A DNA stretch of 64,000 nt from Marinilabilia salmonicolor JCM 21150. GTDB taxonomy: Bacteria > Bacteroidota > Bacteroidia > Bacteroidales > Marinilabiliaceae. Shown here piece by piece: positions 61,264 through 64,000 of this stretch (the stretch's first letter is position 1; each line of letters opens with the position of its first letter). Under the pieces are notes generated by a model. It had not been told where the DNA came from and did not search any database. It saw nothing but the letters and a program-made list of their open reading frames with translations. The position numbers and the translations under genes are program-made. Location of the stretch: contig NZ_AJKI01000002.1 of NCBI RefSeq assembly GCF_000259075.1, forward strand, positions 124,001 to 188,000, in the 5' to 3' direction.

Positions 61264-61575
61264 TTAACCTTCAATGTTTTCGATCTGAATCTGGCTCAGA
61301 TACTGACGGTGTCCGTTTTTCTTACGATACCCCTTGCGGCGTTTCTTTTTGAAAACGATTACTTTTTCACCTTTCAGATGGGCCAATACTTTGGCAGTAA
61401 CTTTGGCACCTTCCAAAACGGGAGCACCAATCTTCACATCACCATCGTTGTCAACCATCAAAACCTGGTCAAACTCTACTGAGGCTCCTTCTTCTGCATT
61501 GAGGCGGTTCACATAGACCTTTCTGTCTTTCTCAACTTTGAATTGCTGGCCTCCAATGGATACAATTGCGTACAT
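61264..61575 (-). CDS. rplU: 50S ribosomal protein L21
   Basis: A 103-residue ribosomal protein that binds 23S rRNA. MYAIVSIGGQQFKVEKDR and the basic end KKKRRKGYRKKNGHRQY, followed by QIQIENIEG, are typical. It is first in the rplU-rpmA operon, with a clear promoter about 90 bp upstream. Confidence 0.98.
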   Translation of the reverse strand: MYAIVSIGGQQFKVEKDRKVYVNRLNAEEGASVEFDQVLMVDNDGDVKIGAPVLEGAKVTAKVLAHLKGEKVIVFKKKRRKGYRKKNGHRQYLSQIQIENIEG

Positions 61576-61659
61576 TGAAATACAATTTTAAGATTCTCTC
61601 CGACAGGTGGTTTCCTTCCTGGAAATCTCTTTTCTACCCGTACGGATTATTTCGGTCTG

Positions 61660-61689
61660 CAAAGGTAGTAACTTTTTCTTTTTATCAAA
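61660..61689 (-). promoter_or_regulatory. Promoter for rplU-rpmA
   Basis: On the minus strand TTTG (61686-61689), an 18-bp spacer and TACCTTTG (61660-61667), a close match to the Bacteroidota consensus. The leader is about 80 nt. Confidence 0.7.
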
Positions 61690-61803
61690 AACACCTTAAG
61701 TATTTCTTTTAAAAAGGATAACTATGGTCCGGAGAAACTGATTCTCTTCGAAACAAGCATCTTATTAATCGCAAAAAAATGCTGCTGCCTTAAAACAAAT
61801 CAT

Positions 61804-61811
61804 TAATTTTG
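61804..61811 (+). promoter_or_regulatory. Promoter -7 element for asnS
   Basis: TAATTTTG, a TAnnTTTG match, 29 bp before the ATG at 61841. It overlaps the alternative GTG start at 61811, which supports the later start. No -33 match was found. Confidence 0.5.
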
Positions 61812-61840
61812 TGGTCTTCAGGACTAAAAACACTAAGCTG

Positions 61841-63280
61841 ATGCAGAGAACAAAGGTAGCCGACCTGTTGAGGTCGAACGATATTGGTAAACCATTTACC
61901 GTAAAAGGCTGGGTACGTACCCGCAGAGGAAACAAACATGTGAATTTTGTGGCCCTGAACGACGGGTCTGGCATCAATAATCTCCAGGTAGTTGTGGATA
62001 TGGAGAAATTTGATGAGGCACTGGTACGTCGCATCACCACCGGAGCTGCCATTTCGGTGGACGGAGAGTTGCAGGAGTCACAGGGTGCCGGTCAAAATGT
62101 GGAATTGCTTGCCAAAACCATCGAGATTCTGGGAGACAGTGATCCTGACAAATATCCACTTCAGCCCAAAAAGCACTCGCTGGAATTTTTACGAGAAATT
62201 GCCCACCTGCGTTTCCGAACCAATACATTCGGAGCAATTACTCGTGTGCGCCATGCCATGATTTTTGCGGTGCATGAATTCTTCAACAAGAAAGGTTTTT
62301 ACAATATTCATACCCCCATCATTACTGCTTCGGATGCTGAAGGAGCCGGTGAGATGTTTCAGGTAACCACCCTGGACGTGGACAACCTACCGCGCACAGA
62401 AGAGGGGGAGATTGATTACTCCAAAGATTTCTTCGGAAAACCAACCAACCTGACGGTCTCCGGACAGCTGGAAGGAGAACTGGCAGCTTTGGCCATGTCT
62501 GAGATATATACTTTCGGCCCTACTTTTCGTGCAGAAAACTCCAACACAACACGTCACCTGTCAGAATTTTGGATGATTGAACCCGAAATGGCTTTCTATG
62601 AACTGAGTGACAACATGGATCTGGCTGAAGAGTTTTTGAAGTATCTCATTCAATATGCACTTGATAATTGCATGGATGATCTTCAATTCCTGAGTCAGAG
62701 ACTGCAACAGGAAGAAAAAGGGAAGAAGGATACCGAAAAGTCAATGGAGCTGATTGAAAAGCTGAAATTTGTTCTGGAGAATGATTTTATCAGGTTGACT
62801 TATGAGGAAGCCATTAACGTATTGGAAAACTCCAAACCCAACAAAAAAGGAAAATTCCAGTATCCGGTAAAGGGTTTTGGCACAGATCTGCAATCGGAGC
62901 ACGAGCGTTATCTGGTAGAGAAACACTTCAAAAAACCGGTAATCCTTACCGATTACCCAAAGGAGATTAAGGCATTCTACATGAAGCTGAACGATGATAA
63001 CAAAACCGTTCGTGCCATGGACGTGCTTTTCCCCCAAATTGGAGAAATCATCGGAGGGTCACAACGCGAAGAGAGTTACGAAAAACTCACTGCCCGCATG
63101 GCCGAAATGAACATCCCCGAAGAGGAGATGTGGTGGTTTTTAGATACCCGTCGCTTCGGGTCTGTACCTCACAGTGGATTTGGCCTTGGCTTTGAGCGCC
63201 TGATGCTGTTCGTCACAGGTATGACCAACATCCGCGACGTAATTCCGTTCCCCAGAGCACCTAAAAGTGCCGAGTTTTAA
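61841..63280 (+). CDS. asnS: Asparaginyl-tRNA synthetase
   Basis: A 479-residue class IIb synthetase charging tRNA-Asn. The N-terminal OB-fold anticodon-binding domain (about 10-110: [20 protein letters not shown]) precedes the catalytic core, with motif 2 in [21 protein letters not shown] and motif 3 in [15 protein letters not shown]. The ATG at 61841 (MQRTK) is used; the frame opening at 61811 overlaps the promoter. Its presence implies direct asparagine charging rather than only the amidotransferase route. A strong terminator follows. Confidence 0.98.
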   Translation: MQRTKVADLLRSNDIGKPFTVKGWVRTRRGNKHVNFVALNDGSGINNLQVVVDMEKFDEALVRRITTGAAISVDGELQESQGAGQNVELLAKTIEILGDSDPDKYPLQPKKHSLEFLREIAHLRFRTNTFGAITRVRHAMIFAVHEFFNKKGFYNIHTPIITASDAEGAGEMFQVTTLDVDNLPRTEEGEIDYSKDFFGKPTNLTVSGQLEGELAALAMSEIYTFGPTFRAENSNTTRHLSEFWMIEPEMAFYELSDNMDLAEEFLKYLIQYALDNCMDDLQFLSQRLQQEEKGKKDTEKSMELIEKLKFVLENDFIRLTYEEAINVLENSKPNKKGKFQYPVKGFGTDLQSEHERYLVEKHFKKPVILTDYPKEIKAFYMKLNDDNKTVRAMDVLFPQIGEIIGGSQREESYEKLTARMAEMNIPEEEMWWFLDTRRFGSVPHSGFGLGFERLMLFVTGMTNIRDVIPFPRAPKSAEF

Positions 63281-63343
63281 AGCATACAGAATTTAGGTAT
63301 AGTACCCGGCATTAGCCGGGCGATCTATATCCATTCCATTATC

Positions 63344-63373
63344 AACCCCTCGATTCCGATCGAGGGGTTTTTT
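63344..63373 (+). terminator. Terminator after asnS
   Basis: Perfect arms AACCCCTCGA and TCGAGGGGTT with a six-base loop, then a T run. Confidence 0.88.
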
Positions 63374-63601
63374 GTTTAGCATCTTCGACAGAAAGAGTCC
63401 AATAAACAAGATTGCATTCCATCCATCCTGACGATTCCTGAATGACGATATGCCCATTTTGACTTTCTTCCCTATTTAAATTATGACCGGCGACCTGCCA
63501 AAGCCGGGCATCGCTTATCCGGACAATAGGATTTTATGACTGAATCAGCCTTTAAAATCTTTTTATTACCTTTAGGCCTCAACCCCTAAAAACAAAAAAT
63601 C
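63374..63601. other. Intergenic with possible promoter
   Basis: No gene is seen. TACCTTTA at 63567-63574 resembles a -7 element for the following small gene, 28 bp before its start. Confidence 0.35.
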
Positions 63602-63982
63602 ATGGGCATCTTTTCTTCCCTGATGGGCAATGCCGGCATGGTAGAGCCGGAAAAACTCAGAGCCGAGTACAGCAAACTACTAACCGACAACGAAGAAATT
63701 GAAATCGGCTTCAAACTTTTTCGTGACACGTTCATTTTTACCAGCAAGCGCCTTCTTTTAATTGACAAACAAGGACTCTCGGGACGAAAAACAGAGTATT
63801 TCTCCGTTGTTTATGGCAGCATCTCCCGTTTCAGTATCGAAACAGCCGGAACATTTGACCTGGATGCAGAGTTAAAAATCTGGATATCGGGTGAAAGCAA
63901 TCCGAGTGTTCAGAAGAAATTCAATAAATCTGTGGATGTCTATGAGGTTCAGAAATTGTTGGCTACGCATGTGTTGAAGTAG
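63602..63982 (+). CDS. Bacterial PH-domain protein
   Basis: A 126-residue cytosolic protein consisting almost entirely of one pleckstrin-homology-like domain of the bPH type. EEIEIGFKLFRDTFIFTSKRLLLIDKQG is the conserved first half, and the YGSISRFSIETAGTFDLDAELKIW block the second. Such proteins are widespread as single domains and are thought to mediate protein contacts; no enzymatic role is known. It lies after asnS, with its own possible promoter. Confidence 0.85.
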   Translation: MGIFSSLMGNAGMVEPEKLRAEYSKLLTDNEEIEIGFKLFRDTFIFTSKRLLLIDKQGLSGRKTEYFSVVYGSISRFSIETAGTFDLDAELKIWISGESNPSVQKKFNKSVDVYEVQKLLATHVLK

Positions 63983-64000
63983 CCTTCTTCTTAGCCTTAC

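Noticed and set aside
1-64000. CRISPR array, prophage or integrative element
   Set aside because: No regularly spaced identical repeats, cas genes, integrase, portal, capsid or relaxase genes were seen on either strand.

Overview
The window is chromosomal DNA from a member of the Bacteroidota, probably of the Bacteroidales/Marinilabiliales type. The evidence is a SusC/SusD polysaccharide utilisation locus (PUL) with a hybrid two-component regulator, many lipoproteins with a short signal peptide and SC lipobox, promoters of the TTTG-N(about 20)-TAnnTTTG type, weak Shine-Dalgarno sites, and typical Bacteroidota families (cyclophilin lipoproteins, HU-SPOR protein, DUF4286). No phage, plasmid, CRISPR array, rRNA or intact insertion sequence is visible. 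One tRNA (Val, GAC) is present.

Layout. 0.2-7 kb: PLP-dependent threonine/serine dehydratase, membrane pyrophosphatase, and a large outer-membrane protein joining a metallopeptidase-like domain, a beta-propeller and a barrel. 7-11.4 kb: acetyltransferase, BCCT osmolyte transporter, a 1-kb gene-free stretch with repeats, and pheS. 11.5-15.8 kb: a run of three cyclophilin-type prolyl isomerases flanked by a lipoprotein and a small conserved protein, then tRNA-Val and a DoxX protein. 17-34.5 kb: a PUL that by enzyme content (GH53 endo-galactanase, GH2 beta-galactosidase, SusC, SusD, SusE-like binding protein, an outlying clan GH-A hydrolase) should target pectic beta-1,4-galactan. It is read leftward from a divergent HTCS regulator at 30.5-34.5 kb. 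The intergenic space between them holds two pairs of direct repeats with 21-bp periodicity that look like the regulator's operators.

34.7-39.8 kb: a compact five-gene leftward operon, XpaC-like, TelA-like, NfeD-like and two different SPFH/flotillin proteins, which I consider the least understood functional unit here. 40-47 kb: a hypothetical gene fused by a deletion to the remains of a LytTR response regulator, a gpx-ohrR peroxide pair, a methyltransferase, esterase, amidase, orphan receiver protein and a haemolysin-III family membrane protein. 47.5-50.6 kb: a zur-znuACB zinc uptake operon with two palindromic operators, the second overlapping the zur start codon. 50.6-64 kb: mostly housekeeping genes (glycosyltransferase, HU-SPOR, ribF, ahcY, greA, HIT, ruvC, serS, rpmA, rplU, asnS) plus a Rieske-like lipoprotein with an altered cluster motif.

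Several small dispersed repeat families run through the gene-free stretches. One is a MITE-like family with ends resembling AGTGTCTGTCCATAAAGT (about 3.6, 48.9, 53.1 and twice near 59.4 kb). Another is a composite repeat at 10.2, 19.8 and 34.5 kb, with two copies on either side of most of the PUL. A third is a repeat with a perfectly conserved 26-bp head (9.9 and 39.1 kb). There is also a nested palindrome with perfect 23-bp arms near 16.86 kb. All family assignments come from reading the translated sequence; no database search was possible.
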